A stretch of DNA of 40,340 nt from Acidimicrobiia bacterium (GCA_020832495.1 JAFIEP010000017.1:1-40340), one strand, 5' to 3'; shown: positions 20,015 to 31,600, numbered from the stretch's first letter. The notes: generated from the letters alone by a model not told the origin. Numbers and translations: made by a program.

Positions 20015-20733
20015 CCGGCACCGGCATCGCCGAGACGCTGGTGGTGCCGGCGCGCTGCTGTGGCCCGAGCACCTCGGGGAACGGTGGGTGGACGTCGGGG
20101 GCGGTGGCCGAGTTCGTACCGGGCCGACCGGCGCAGGTCTCGCTGCGCATCCCACCACCGCTCGACACCCCACTCGAGGTGTACGTCGACGGTGACGAGG
20201 TCCGGGTGCTCGCGGCCGACGGCACGCTCGTGGCCGACGGGCGCCCGGGTCGCTTCGACCACCCGGCGCCGGCTGCCGTGCCCCTGGAGGTGGCACTCGC
20301 CGCCGAGTCGCATTACCCGGGCCTCATCGACCACGCCTTTCCCCGCTGCTTCACCTGCGGGCCGCAGCGTTCGCCGGGCGACGGGTTGCGGGTGTTCCCC
20401 GGACCGGTCGCCAACGAACTGTCGCCCATGGCGGCGGTGGTGCGCGCCGGCACGCTGCCCGACGCGATCGACGGTGCGCTACCCGAGCCGGTCGTGTGGG
20501 CGGCGCTGGACTGCCCCAGCGGTTGGCCGTCGATCGCCGCCGCCGACGGACCGATGGTCCTGGCCCGCATGACCGCCGAACAGTTCGAGCCCGTCCCGGC
20601 GGCGGACCTGGTGGTAGTGGGAGCCGAACTGTGGTCCGACGGCCGCAAGCACGCCGGTGCGTCGGCGCTCTACACCCCCGACGGCGAGCTGGTGGCCCGA
20701 GCCGAGTCGCTGTGGATCGAACTCCGCAGCTGA
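20011..20733 (+). CDS. conserved hypothetical protein, possible hotdog-fold thioesterase-like
   Basis: A 240-residue soluble protein that starts at GTG 20011 inside the stop of the MpaB-like gene (GTGA). The first 90 residues are beta-rich. A distinctive block, HAFPRCFTCGPQRSPGDGL, has two Cys three residues apart and is followed by VVWAALDCPSGWPS. The C-terminal strands (LVVVGAELWSDGRKHAG, ALYTPDGELVARAESLWIEL) look like the last strands of a hotdog fold that binds acyl-CoA. The hotdog assignment rests on this pattern only. The overlap suggests it works with the DUF2236 protein, perhaps on an acyl or lipid product. Confidence 0.7.
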   Translation: MTGTGIAETLVVPARCCGPSTSGNGGWTSGAVAEFVPGRPAQVSLRIPPPLDTPLEVYVDGDEVRVLAADGTLVADGRPGRFDHPAPAAVPLEVALAAESHYPGLIDHAFPRCFTCGPQRSPGDGLRVFPGPVANELSPMAAVVRAGTLPDAIDGALPEPVVWAALDCPSGWPSIAAADGPMVLARMTAEQFEPVPAADLVVVGAELWSDGRKHAGASALYTPDGELVARAESLWIELRS

Positions 20734-20747
20734 TCCGACCCAACGCG

Positions 20748-22181
20748 CTACGGGCGGGCCGGCGCGGCGCGCTGACGACCGAAGACGCGTAGCCCGACGG
20801 TGGCCCACACGATGGCCAGCACGAGGCACAGCACCAGCACCGGCACCGCGCCGAACTGGGCGATGAGCGGGAGTGACGCCGCGGTGAAGAGTCCGCCGCC
20901 CACCACGGGTTCGAACATGAGTTGCTTGTAGCCGAACGCCTCGAGCGCACCCGACCGGTTGGGTGGATCGGCCATCCGCATGAGGAGCAGCCCGGTGGCG
21001 GTCATGCCCATCGACTGTCCGAAGTCACCCGACGCTCTCGGCACCCAGTCGCGGGGGATGATGCGAGGCGCCAGGAACACCAGCGCCCCGACATTCCAGA
21101 CGACGCCCGCCAGCGCCAACAGCACGAACACTTCCCAGTTGTCACCCAGAACGGCCAGCGACAGCGTGGCCAGTGCAGCAATGATGAGCATGTCGAGCGC
21201 CAAGCCGGTGATGCGGTTCACCAGCGCCCGATCGATGAGGTCGGTGCGACCGGTCCGGTCCACCACCAGCTGCACGGCGACGCCGCCGAGCATGGCCAGT
21301 GGGAACAGGGGCAGGAACGCCAGGACCTGCACGCCGTCGTCGCCACCCCACAGCGCCGACTCGATGCGACGGAGCCCTTCGAGGAGCAACCAGCCGATAC
21401 CGATGGCCAACGCCACGAGGCCGATGTGCACCGACAGCGGATCGATGGTGGGCACCGACGCCGTTCCTTCGCGTTCGTCGAACTCGGCCAGACGCTCGTC
21501 CGCGCCGTCGTCCGTCCCGGCGTCACCCGCGTGCTCGTCGGCTGGATCGGCCGGGGCATCCGGATCGATGTCACCTCTGCGGGCGGCCACGTTGATGAAG
21601 ACGCTGCCGAGGAGCACACCGACCACGATGCCGACCGTGGCCAGACCCAGTGCCAGGTCGGCCCCTTCGGCGAAGCCGACGTCGTCGAAGGTGTCGGCCA
21701 GCCCGGCGGCGGTCCCGTGACCGCCCTCGAAACCGATCTCGATGAGTGCCCCGGCCATGGGGTCGATGCCGAACAGCGGTGACAGCACCACCAGGGCCAG
21801 GGTCAGACCCACCACGTACTGACCCCAGGCGAGAGTCTGTCCGAACGCCACCTGTGGTCCGGCTCGTTCCCAGATCTCGCGCACGTTGGGGATCCGTTTG
21901 CCGAGGAACAGCCCGGCGAACACCACGCTGATGAGGATGCCCGGCAGCACCGACCACACCGCGATCATCTCAGCGGGGAACACGCCGTCGGCCAGCCGGC
22001 CGTCGCCCGCCACCCGCCCCAGGACCTCGGGGCCGAACAGCAGCGCCAGGATGCCCGCCACCACCGAGGACGGGATGAACAGCCGACGGAACACGCCGAC
22101 GTGGGCCCGGATGAGCTTGCCGACGAGCACCAGCAGGCCGAGGGCGGCGAGCGCGACGAAGACGTCCTCGGGTGTGGGCAT
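20748..22181 (-). CDS. sodium/glutamate symporter family protein (GltS-like)
   Basis: A 477-residue transporter with about eleven membrane segments in two inverted halves. It matches the GltS layout: RRLFIPSSVVAG after the first helix, the re-entrant-loop motif GGHGT at 153-157 (GGHGT in E. coli GltS as well), and its second-half counterpart SGDFGQSMGMTATGLLLMRM. A hydrophilic Asp/Glu-rich loop (about 205-240) separates the halves, which makes the protein longer than the 401-residue E. coli protein. GltS members import glutamate with sodium; related members may carry other substrates. ATG 22181 lies 3 bp after the heliorhodopsin stop, so both should be on one mRNA. The C-terminus converges on the gene ending at 20733 (14 bp). 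Confidence 0.88.
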   Translation of the reverse strand: MPTPEDVFVALAALGLLVLVGKLIRAHVGVFRRLFIPSSVVAGILALLFGPEVLGRVAGDGRLADGVFPAEMIAVWSVLPGILISVVFAGLFLGKRIPNVREIWERAGPQVAFGQTLAWGQYVVGLTLALVVLSPLFGIDPMAGALIEIGFEGGHGTAAGLADTFDDVGFAEGADLALGLATVGIVVGVLLGSVFINVAARRGDIDPDAPADPADEHAGDAGTDDGADERLAEFDEREGTASVPTIDPLSVHIGLVALAIGIGWLLLEGLRRIESALWGGDDGVQVLAFLPLFPLAMLGGVAVQLVVDRTGRTDLIDRALVNRITGLALDMLIIAALATLSLAVLGDNWEVFVLLALAGVVWNVGALVFLAPRIIPRDWVPRASGDFGQSMGMTATGLLLMRMADPPNRSGALEAFGYKQLMFEPVVGGGLFTAASLPLIAQFGAVPVLVLCLVLAIVWATVGLRVFGRQRAAPARP

Positions 22182-22184
22182 CGG

Positions 22185-22994
22185 TCAGGTGCGCAGCACG
22201 TTGACGAAGATGATCCAGGCCAGCAGAGACTTGGCCACCAGACTCAGCACGATGTACGCCGCTTCGCCGAAGGCGTAGGACCGCCAGGCGCCCACCTGGG
22301 CGTACTGCAGCGCCTGGTTGACGGCGAATGCGCAGAACAGCACCAACTGCACCACGGTGATGCCCAGCACGAAGCCCGGCACCTCGGTGGCCGAGATGAT
22401 GTACCACCAGATGGCCACCCAGGGCACAGCACCGGCGATGCAGCCGAACCAGAAGGCGCTCCACCGGGCGGACGGGCCGGGACGTTCCCGCTCCATCAGC
22501 AACCCGAACAGGATCATGGCGGAGTTGGCTCCGGCCAGGCCCAACAGGGCGGCGCCGTCGCGGATGCCCACGAACAGGGCGATGAGCACCACCATGAGCG
22601 AAGCCGAGACCGAGTACTCGACCCAACGGGCCACGTTGATGCCGCGCCGCAGGTTGCGCTCGTACCACTGCCGCACCCCCGGGATGGCCATCAGGAGATG
22701 GTCGACGGCGGCCATGAACAAGAAGGCGGCCACCGCCAGCCCGATGGGCACCTCGAACACCGTCTCGGGAGCCACTGGGTCCAGCGCGGCCACCGGGTCG
22801 GTGGACAGGAACGAGGCGGTCACGGGCAACGCCAAGTCGTTGCTCAACACCACCATGAGGACGGCCTGGGCCAGGTGCGCAAGGCCGACCACCACGTTGA
22901 GTACCCAGAGGCGACGGGCCTGGGTGTCGGACACCTGCTCGGTGGTGACCTCGGGATCGGGATCAGGATCGGGAGGGCTCGACACACGAGACAT
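22185..22994 (-). CDS. heliorhodopsin
   Basis: A 269-residue seven-helix retinal protein of the heliorhodopsin family, whose N-terminus faces the cytoplasm, opposite to type 1 rhodopsins. The helix-seven motif SLVAKSLLAW carries the Schiff-base Lys255, with Ser251 four residues before it, as in the founding member 48C12. The counterion Glu126 is in RWVEYSVSAS; His40 (GLAHLAQ) and His99 (DHLLMA) match the two conserved cavity histidines. Further matches are ILFGLLMER, FWFGCIAGAVPW and VPGFVLGI. The N-terminal tail is extended and rich in Asp/Pro (residues 6-16). ATG 22994 has GGGAGG eight bases upstream. It is 89 bp after clpB and 3 bp before the GltS-like gene. Members are slow-photocycle light sensors, not pumps; the partner is open. 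No retinal-synthesis gene is in the window. Confidence 0.96.
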   Translation of the reverse strand: MSRVSSPPDPDPDPEVTTEQVSDTQARRLWVLNVVVGLAHLAQAVLMVVLSNDLALPVTASFLSTDPVAALDPVAPETVFEVPIGLAVAAFLFMAAVDHLLMAIPGVRQWYERNLRRGINVARWVEYSVSASLMVVLIALFVGIRDGAALLGLAGANSAMILFGLLMERERPGPSARWSAFWFGCIAGAVPWVAIWWYIISATEVPGFVLGITVVQLVLFCAFAVNQALQYAQVGAWRSYAFGEAAYIVLSLVAKSLLAWIIFVNVLRT

Positions 22995-23066
22995 GCGTCG
23001 AGCCTCCCATGCAGACCGGATCGTTGCCACCGCGTCGGCCGGCGGACCTCTCGACGGGCCGATGGT

Positions 23067-23083
23067 GCCCTGATTGAACCGGA

Positions 23084-23095
<12 letters not shown>
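23067..23095 (-). terminator. hairpin across the clpB stop codon
   Basis: GCCCTGA (23067-23073) and TCAGGGC (23089-23095) form a 7-bp stem around a 15-base loop that contains a nested CTGAT/ATCAG pair. It sits on the end of clpB and 73 bases before the heliorhodopsin start. There is no T-run. It could terminate or attenuate read-through, or protect the clpB mRNA end. Confidence 0.35.
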
Positions 23096-25564
<2,469 letters not shown>

Positions 25565-25607
25565 GGGATGGGGTGTCCTCCTGGAGTGGTGCTCCCGTGT
25601 TGTCCAC

Positions 25608-25636
25608 AGGATACGGCCGTTCGGGCGTATTGTGAA
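25608..25636 (-). promoter_or_regulatory. candidate clpB promoter
   Basis: On the minus strand a -35-like TTCACA (25636-25631) and a -10-like TATCCT (25613-25608) are separated by 17 bases. The -10 hexamer and spacing are the same as in the candidate dnaK promoter at 37844-37872. A second possible -10, TATACT, lies inside the upstream inverted repeat (25668-25663), without a clear -35. Confidence 0.45.
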
Positions 25637-25650
25637 GAGGGCGAACAGAA

Positions 25651-25675
25651 AACTTGATAGCAAGTATATCAAGTT
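25651..25675. promoter_or_regulatory. HspR-type operator (HAIR element) upstream of clpB
   Basis: A perfect 9-bp inverted repeat, AACTTGATA at 25651-25659 and TATCAAGTT at 25667-25675, has a 7-base spacer. The HspR-associated inverted repeat is CTTGAGT-N7-ACTCAAG, so half-site order, outer bases and spacing all match. An HspR is encoded at 33643-34035. The site lies between clpB and the divergent cupredoxin gene and could act on both. Confidence 0.8.
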
Positions 25676-25705
25676 GATCTGAACGGTGCCACAGGTGACA
25701 CGCGT

Positions 25706-25711
25706 TATAGT
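25706..25711 (+). promoter_or_regulatory. -10 element of a probably leaderless cupredoxin transcript
   Basis: TATAGT sits 7 bases before the ATG at 25719. With normal spacing, transcription would start at or within a base or two of the start codon, giving a leaderless mRNA, which is common in actinobacteria. No clear -35 hexamer is seen and no ribosome binding site precedes the ATG, consistent with this reading. Confidence 0.5.
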
Positions 25712-25718
25712 CCCCCCG

Positions 25719-26129
25719 ATGATGACGCCCCGTCGCCGCCGCGCCCGCACCGTGGCCGTGTCCTCGATCGCCTGCCTGGCGCTGCTGGCCATGGGCTGCT
25801 CGGGTGACGACAGCACCTCGTCCGACGACGACGGCGGCAGCGACGCCGCAGCGGCCACGGTCACGGTGGACGCCCTCGACAACCTGTTCCGACCCGAGGT
25901 CGTCGAGGTGCCGGTCGGCACCGAGATCCTGTGGATCAACCAGGGTCGTCAGGACCACGACGTGGTGCCCGTCGACGACGACGAAGACTGGGGCGTTGCC
26001 CTGGCCGACTTCACGCCGGGCGAGGAGTACCGCCACACCTTCACCGAGCCCGGCGAGTACCGCTACTACTGCACCATCCACGCCACCCCCGATCGAGGCA
26101 TGATCGGGACCATCGTGGTGACCGAATAA
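25719..26129 (+). CDS. cupredoxin-domain (plastocyanin-like) lipoprotein
   Basis: A 136-residue exported lipoprotein: basic start, hydrophobic signal, lipobox LAMGC (Cys27), acidic linker to about residue 45, then a type 1 copper domain. Ligands are in the expected order: His80 (QDHDVVP), Cys118 and His121 (YYCTIHATP) and Met128 (RGMIG), so it should bind copper and carry electrons or hold copper outside the membrane. ATG 25719 (or ATG 25722, directly adjacent) fits a leaderless start; a GTG at 25686 is possible but lies ahead of the signal peptide. It is the first gene of a three-gene plus-strand cassette and is divergent from clpB. Confidence 0.9.
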   Translation: MMTPRRRRARTVAVSSIACLALLAMGCSGDDSTSSDDDGGSDAAAATVTVDALDNLFRPEVVEVPVGTEILWINQGRQDHDVVPVDDDEDWGVALADFTPGEEYRHTFTEPGEYRYYCTIHATPDRGMIGTIVVTE

Positions 26130-26212
26130 CCACCGGCGGACCGGAGTCCGGTGCGCCCACGCCATCGCCATCCAACGCGCCGAACACGGCGTGCAGCATG
26201 AAAGAGGGGACC

Positions 26213-27658
26213 ATGCAGAGGACCATCCACCGACGAGGCGTCGCCGTACTAGCGGCGTTCGCCCTGCTGCTGGCAGCCTGCGGCAGCGACGACGACGGCG
26301 ACGCCACCGACGAGGGCGACACGACGACCACCACCGCTGACGGCGGTGAGGCCGCCACGGACGAACCGGTCGACCTGTCGTCGATCGAGCCCACGGGCAC
26401 GGTCATCAGCGTCCCCGACGACCACGACACCATCCAGGGTGCGGTCGACGAGGCGGTACCCGGGGACCTGATCCTCGTGGCCCCCGGGGTGTACAACGAA
26501 GCAGTGGACGTCACCACCGACGGTCTCACCATCCGAGGGCTCGACCGCAACGAGGTGATCCTCGACGGCGAGTTCGACCGCGACATCGCCGTGCGCGTCC
26601 TGGGCGCCAACGGGGTGGCCGTCGAGAACATGACGGCCCGCAACTACACCCGGTACGGCTTCTACTGGACCGGCGTCGAGGGCTTCCGTGGCTCGTACCT
26701 CACGTCATACCGCAACGGCGTCTACGGCATCTACGCCTTCGACTCGACCAAGGGCCAGTTCGAGCACTCCTACGCTTCGGGCAGCGCCGATGCCGGCTTC
26801 TACGTCGGTCAGTGCTACCCCTGTGACATCGTCATCGACGACGTCATCAGCGAGTACAACGGCTTGGGCTACTCCGGCACCAACTCCGGCGGCGAGTTGT
26901 ACCTGATCAACTCCACCTGGCGGAACAACCGAGCGGGCATCGTGCCCAACACCGGCTCGTATCAGCTCTGCTACCCCAACCGGCAGACCACCATCGTGGG
27001 CAACACCGTGTACAGCAACCAGCAACCCGACACCGCAGCCATCGACGTGGCCCTGTTGGCCATGGGCAACGGGATCCTGCTGGCCGGTGCGGTCGACAAC
27101 GTGGTGGAGCGCAACCTGGTGTTCGACCACGAACGCACCGGCATCGGCCTGGTTCCCTTCCCGGAGGAGGACGCCACCGACGTACCCTCCGATGATCCCG
27201 ACGACCTGGCCATGACCTGCGAGGAGTCACTGGATCGAGACCTGCCCGATCCCGACGACATCGACGACCTGGTCCTGTGGTCACCACGGGACAACAGCGT
27301 GCGGGACAACGTGGTGAGCGACTCGGGACTGGCCGATCTCGGCTTGGGGTCGCTCGAGGACGACCTGGCTGTGTTGCGCAACTGCTTCGCCGACAACGAC
27401 TTCACCACCAGCGCCCCCAACGACATCGAGACCCTGGCCCCGTGTGAGGGCACCGGGTCGGGCGACTGGAGCGAGGGCGTCTTCGACCTCATCGAGCTGA
27501 TGGCCGCCGAGCGCCCCCCATCGGGCGACTGGGAGACGTCGCCGGTGCCGGGCCCGCAGCCCAACATGCCTGATGCCGAGGATGCCCCGGCACGGCCGGC
27601 CAACGACGTGCCCACGGCCGTGGACATCGACGCCATCACGGTGCCGACCCGGCCGTGA
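26213..27658 (+). CDS. right-handed parallel beta-helix lipoprotein (NosD/DUF1565-like)
   Basis: A 481-residue lipoprotein with lipobox LLLAAC (Cys23), an Asp/Thr linker, then a beta-helix domain. The domain begins with the typical VPDDHDTIQGAVDEAVPGD and LILVAPGVYNEAVDV, and continues with repeated short turns such as GLTIRGLDRNEVILDG and NGVAVENMTARNY to about residue 400. Proteins of this shape include pectate-lyase-like enzymes and NosD, which serves copper insertion in N2O reductase. Here the neighbours are a cupredoxin and a His-rich protein, so a copper role is plausible but unproven. Several Cys (QCYPCD, SYQLCYP) are worth noting. ATG 26213 has AGGGG three bases upstream; an in-frame ATG at 26198 is also possible. 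Its stop overlaps the next gene. Confidence 0.85.
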   Translation: MQRTIHRRGVAVLAAFALLLAACGSDDDGDATDEGDTTTTTADGGEAATDEPVDLSSIEPTGTVISVPDDHDTIQGAVDEAVPGDLILVAPGVYNEAVDVTTDGLTIRGLDRNEVILDGEFDRDIAVRVLGANGVAVENMTARNYTRYGFYWTGVEGFRGSYLTSYRNGVYGIYAFDSTKGQFEHSYASGSADAGFYVGQCYPCDIVIDDVISEYNGLGYSGTNSGGELYLINSTWRNNRAGIVPNTGSYQLCYPNRQTTIVGNTVYSNQQPDTAAIDVALLAMGNGILLAGAVDNVVERNLVFDHERTGIGLVPFPEEDATDVPSDDPDDLAMTCEESLDRDLPDPDDIDDLVLWSPRDNSVRDNVVSDSGLADLGLGSLEDDLAVLRNCFADNDFTTSAPNDIETLAPCEGTGSGDWSEGVFDLIELMAAERPPSGDWETSPVPGPQPNMPDAEDAPARPANDVPTAVDIDAITVPTRP

Positions 27659-28590
27659 GGTTCCCGCTGGCGCTCGGGGCACTGCTCGCCGTTGCGCTGG
27701 CAGCCGCCGTCGCACTCGCTCCTGACCACCAGCAGCGGGAGAGCGCCCACCACGACCACGACCATCACCGGCAAGAGCACCGGCACGAGCCGGTGATGGT
27801 AGTCGATCCTCCGCCGCCGGTGGTCCTCGGGCCGCAGGGCCGAGTGCCGCAGTTCGTCGTGGAATGCGGCTTCAGTCATCGGCTGCCCGATGATCCGATC
27901 GTGCATCCCCGCCGACCGGGCGTGTCACATGAGCACGACTTCTTCGGCGCCACCGCCACCGATGCCCACTCGACGGGCACCTCGCTCGTGATCGGCGACA
28001 CGACCTGCGCCGACCCGGCCGACACGGCCGCCTACTGGGTGCCGTCACTGCTCGATGACGGCACCCCCGTCGAGCCGATCCGCGTCGTGGCCTACTACCG
28101 AGCCGGGCCGGGCGTCGACCCCACCGAGGTTCGCTCCTGGCCCCTCGGCTTGGCCATGTTGGCCGGCGACCCTGGCGCGCAGGGGCCGCAACCGCTGGGC
28201 ATCGTGGCCTGGCACTGCGGGAACTCGGAACGTCTCTCGGCCGAACCGCCCGGGTGCGCCGAGCGGTCGCCCTTGGCGTTACGACTCACCTTCCCCGACT
28301 GCTGGAATGGCCGGGACCTCGACAGCGACGACCACCGCGGCCATGTGTCCTACAGCGCCGACGGCGCCTGTCCACCGGCACATCCGACCCCCATCGTGCA
28401 GCTCATCATGGAGGTCCAATACCCGGTGCACGATGACCCGACCTCGCTGTCGCTGAGTTCAGGGGCGATGCACACCGCCCACGGCGACGTGTTGAACGGC
28501 TGGGATCCCGACGGGCTCGACCGCCAGGTCGAGCAGTGCCTTCACCGCAACCTGGTGTGCGGAGTCAGCTCCAGCCGCCACTTGTTCTGA
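27655..28590 (+). CDS. DUF1996-domain protein with a His-rich N-terminal segment
   Basis: A 311-residue exported protein. After a signal/anchor helix (residues 4-22), the segment 25-44 contains eight His with Asp and Glu (HHDHDHHRQEHRH), a likely metal-binding tail. The rest matches DUF1996: DPIVHPRRPGVSHEHDFFG, a central AYWVPSLLDDGTPV and the C-terminal CWNGRDLDSDDHRGHVSY segment. The family function is unknown; fungal and bacterial members are secreted. The start is the GTG at 27655, overlapping the beta-helix stop (GTGA), so the genes are coupled. The three-gene order suggests a common exported function, perhaps copper handling. Confidence 0.85.
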   Translation: MRFPLALGALLAVALAAAVALAPDHQQRESAHHDHDHHRQEHRHEPVMVVDPPPPVVLGPQGRVPQFVVECGFSHRLPDDPIVHPRRPGVSHEHDFFGATATDAHSTGTSLVIGDTTCADPADTAAYWVPSLLDDGTPVEPIRVVAYYRAGPGVDPTEVRSWPLGLAMLAGDPGAQGPQPLGIVAWHCGNSERLSAEPPGCAERSPLALRLTFPDCWNGRDLDSDDHRGHVSYSADGACPPAHPTPIVQLIMEVQYPVHDDPTSLSLSSGAMHTAHGDVLNGWDPDGLDRQVEQCLHRNLVCGVSSSRHLF

Positions 28591-28601
28591 GGGCGCCGTC
28601 G

Positions 28602-28625
28602 CTCGACTCACCCGGGCGGGTCGAG
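28602..28625. terminator. hairpin between convergent genes
   Basis: CTCGACTC and GGGTCGAG form an 8-bp stem (one T-G pair) with an 8-base loop in the 65-bp space between the DUF1996 gene and the LPRTG surface protein gene. The position suits a bidirectional terminator; no T-run is present. Confidence 0.4.
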
Positions 28626-28655
28626 GTGATTGGTGCCCTGGGGGTCAGGTCGTTG

Positions 28656-31600
28656 TCAGGTCGGACGCCGCGAGCTGGCATACCGCACGCCGAGGGTTCC
28701 ACCGAGGAGCAGTGCCAGGGCGATCAGCACCATTCCGAGTGGATCGGATCCTGTGCGGGGCAACGGCCCGCCTCCGGTCGCTGAGGTCGCTGCCACCGCA
28801 CTGCCGGTGCCTGCGCCCGACGGGGACGGGCTCGTTGCGCCGCCGGTGCTCCCGGTGCCACTGGCCGCCACCGCGCCGAGGGCGCCGCCGACCGGGACGA
28901 AGCCCGACGGGGCCGATGGGGTCAACGGGTTCGGAGGAGGTGGCGCAGCCACCGAACCGGCGGCCGAGCCGACGGTGAACCCGGCGGTACGGATGAGCAC
29001 CTCACCGCCGATGGTCTGGCCCACCATCACCACCTGGTGCGCACCCGGTGGGAAGTTGGCCGGGATGGCAATCTCACCGATGGCAGTGCCGGTGGAACTG
29101 GCGGTCGTGGTGCCGACGAACACCGGCGCCGACTGGAGGTAGATGTCCACCGGCGTCCCCGGAGCGAAGCCGTCGGCCACCACGGTGATCGACTGCCCGG
29201 GAACGGGCTCGACGTCGGAGAGCAAGATGTCTCCCTGCCCGGGGGCCGCAGTGGGCACGGTCACCCAGCTGACCGGGATGTTCTGGACGATCGAGCCCTG
29301 CTGGGCCGAGGTGACGGACACCTCGACGTTGGCGGTGCCGGCGGTCTCGCTGAGGAAGCTGGCGGTTGCTCGCCCCTCTGCGTTGGTGGGCACGACATCC
29401 ACGCGGCCGGCCAGCGGGCCCGACACCACCTCGAAGCGCACCATGCGGCCGGCACCGATGGTGAGGCCGTCGGGCCCGCGTACCGTGGCCGTGAGCGAGG
29501 CCGAGGCGCCCACCGGCACGTTGGCGGCCGCAGGCAGGACGCTCAAACTGTCCGTGGGATCGGTCGGATCGGTCGGATCAGTCGGATCAGTCGGATCAGT
29601 CGGATCGGTCGGGTCCGTGGGATCGGTCGGATCGTCCAGCGCCAGGAGCAACGTGGGCACGATGGTCGTCTGGTCGGCCGTCACGGAGATCTGCTCACAG
29701 GCAGACACGGACTCGCCCTCAGGCGGGCTGAAGGCGATGCAGACCGTATAGGTCCCGACAGGCACCTCAGAGAAGGTGTAGGTCCCGTCGGGGCCGGTCG
29801 GGACCACGTCGCCGTACGGCTCGGAGCCGTTGGGAACACTCTGGAGGTTCACCGGCCAGTCCACCAGGAGCGACCCCTCCGTCGTGGTGGCCAGACCGGT
29901 GACCGTCCCTGTTCCGGTGGTCGTCCCCTGGGGCGTGACCAGCACCGGCGCCGACGGCGCGCTGTCGTCGACGCTGCTTGTGGCCACCACCGTCACCGAG
30001 TAGGTGGTCCCGTTGGTCAGGCCGCTGATGGTGCAGGAGAGCTGCGCCGTCGTGCACTGCGCGCCACCCGGGCTGGCCGTGGCCGTGTAGCTCTGGATGG
30101 GATCGGTGCCACTGGCCAGCGGCGGCTGCCAGCTGATGGTGGCTTGGCCGTCACCGGCGACCGCGCTGACGGCAGTCGGTGGGGACGGTGCCAGTGACCC
30201 GGCTCGGAAGCTGTAGGTGCCCGTGTTGTGGCTGAACGACGTCACCACCAGCGTGTAGGTCCCCGTCTCGGGGAGGACGAACACCGGTTGGTTTGCGAGC
30301 CAGCCTTCGAAGATCTCCGTGCCCGACGGTGCCGTCAACCTCCACCGAGCGCTGCAGCCACCGCTGACCGAGCAGGAGAGCCGCTGGAAGTAAACGAGGT
30401 CGTCGATGGAGCCGGCGAAGGTGTAGGTGTCGGTCGATCCCGGTGTCTCGAGATTCCCGGCTCCCGCAGCCGGCACCCCATCGGACACGACCTCGTCGAG
30501 CGTGTAGGCGAAGGTTTCGTCGACGGGGTTGGTGATCCGGAACGAATAGGTGCCCGTGTTGCCGTTCCACGAGTTCACCACCAACGTGTACGTCCCTGTC
30601 TCGGGCAACACCACCGGACCTCGGTCGCTGAGGAACGCGCTGAACAGCTGGGTGCCCTCCGGCGACGTCAACGTCCACTGCGCACCACACCCACCAGTCA
30701 CCTCACACGAGAGGCGTGTGAAGTACACGCTTTCCCCGGCCACACCGGAGAACGTGTACGTGTCCGTCGACCCCGGCGTCTCGAGGTTCCCCGCACCCGG
30801 ACCCGGCACCCCGTCCGACACCGTGTCCCCAATGGCGTAGGAGAACGACTCGTCCACCGTGAAGTTCGTGGTGAAGCTGTAGGTGCCGACCGAGTCGTTC
30901 CACGCCCGGACCACCAACTCGTAGGTGCCCGACTGCGGCAGCGTCACCAACTGGTCACCCGTCGCCCCGTTGAACACCATCGACTCGTCCGGCGCACGCA
31001 GATCCCACCGGAACCCACTCACCGAACTCGACAACAGATCGAAGAACACCTCGGTGCCCGCAACTCCCTCGAACGTGTACGTATCCGTCGACCCCGGCAC
31101 CTCGATGTTCCCCGCACCCGCAGCCGGCACCCCATCGGACACCGTGTCACCCAACGTGTAGGCAAACGTGTCGCGCACCGGGAAATGGGTCGTGAAACTG
31201 TAGGTACCCACCGAGTCGTTCCACGCCCGAGCAACCAACGCATACGTACCCGACTGCGGCAACGTCACCAACTGGTCGCCCGCCGCCCCGTTGAACACCA
31301 TCGACTCGTCCGGCGCACGCAGGTCCCACCGGAACCCACTCACCGAACTCGTCAAGAGATCGAAGAACACCTCGGTCCCCGCCACCGCCTCGAACGTGTA
31401 CGTGTCCGTCGACCCCGGCACCTCCAAGTTGCCCGCACCCGCAGCCGGCACCCCATCGGACACCGTGTCACCCAACGTGTAGGCGAACGTGTCGTGCTGC
31501 ACGGTTGCGTCGAGCTGCAGCACGACCTGGGTGGTGAAGTCCCCGAAGGCCTCGTTCTGGAAGCAGCCCTCGAGCTCACCCATCACCGGGTCGGTCGTGG

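Noticed and set aside
25686-25691. Part of a sigma-54-like promoter (TGGCAC) on the minus strand upstream of clpB
   Set aside because: The required GC-containing -12 element is absent at the right distance, and actinobacteria generally lack sigma-54.
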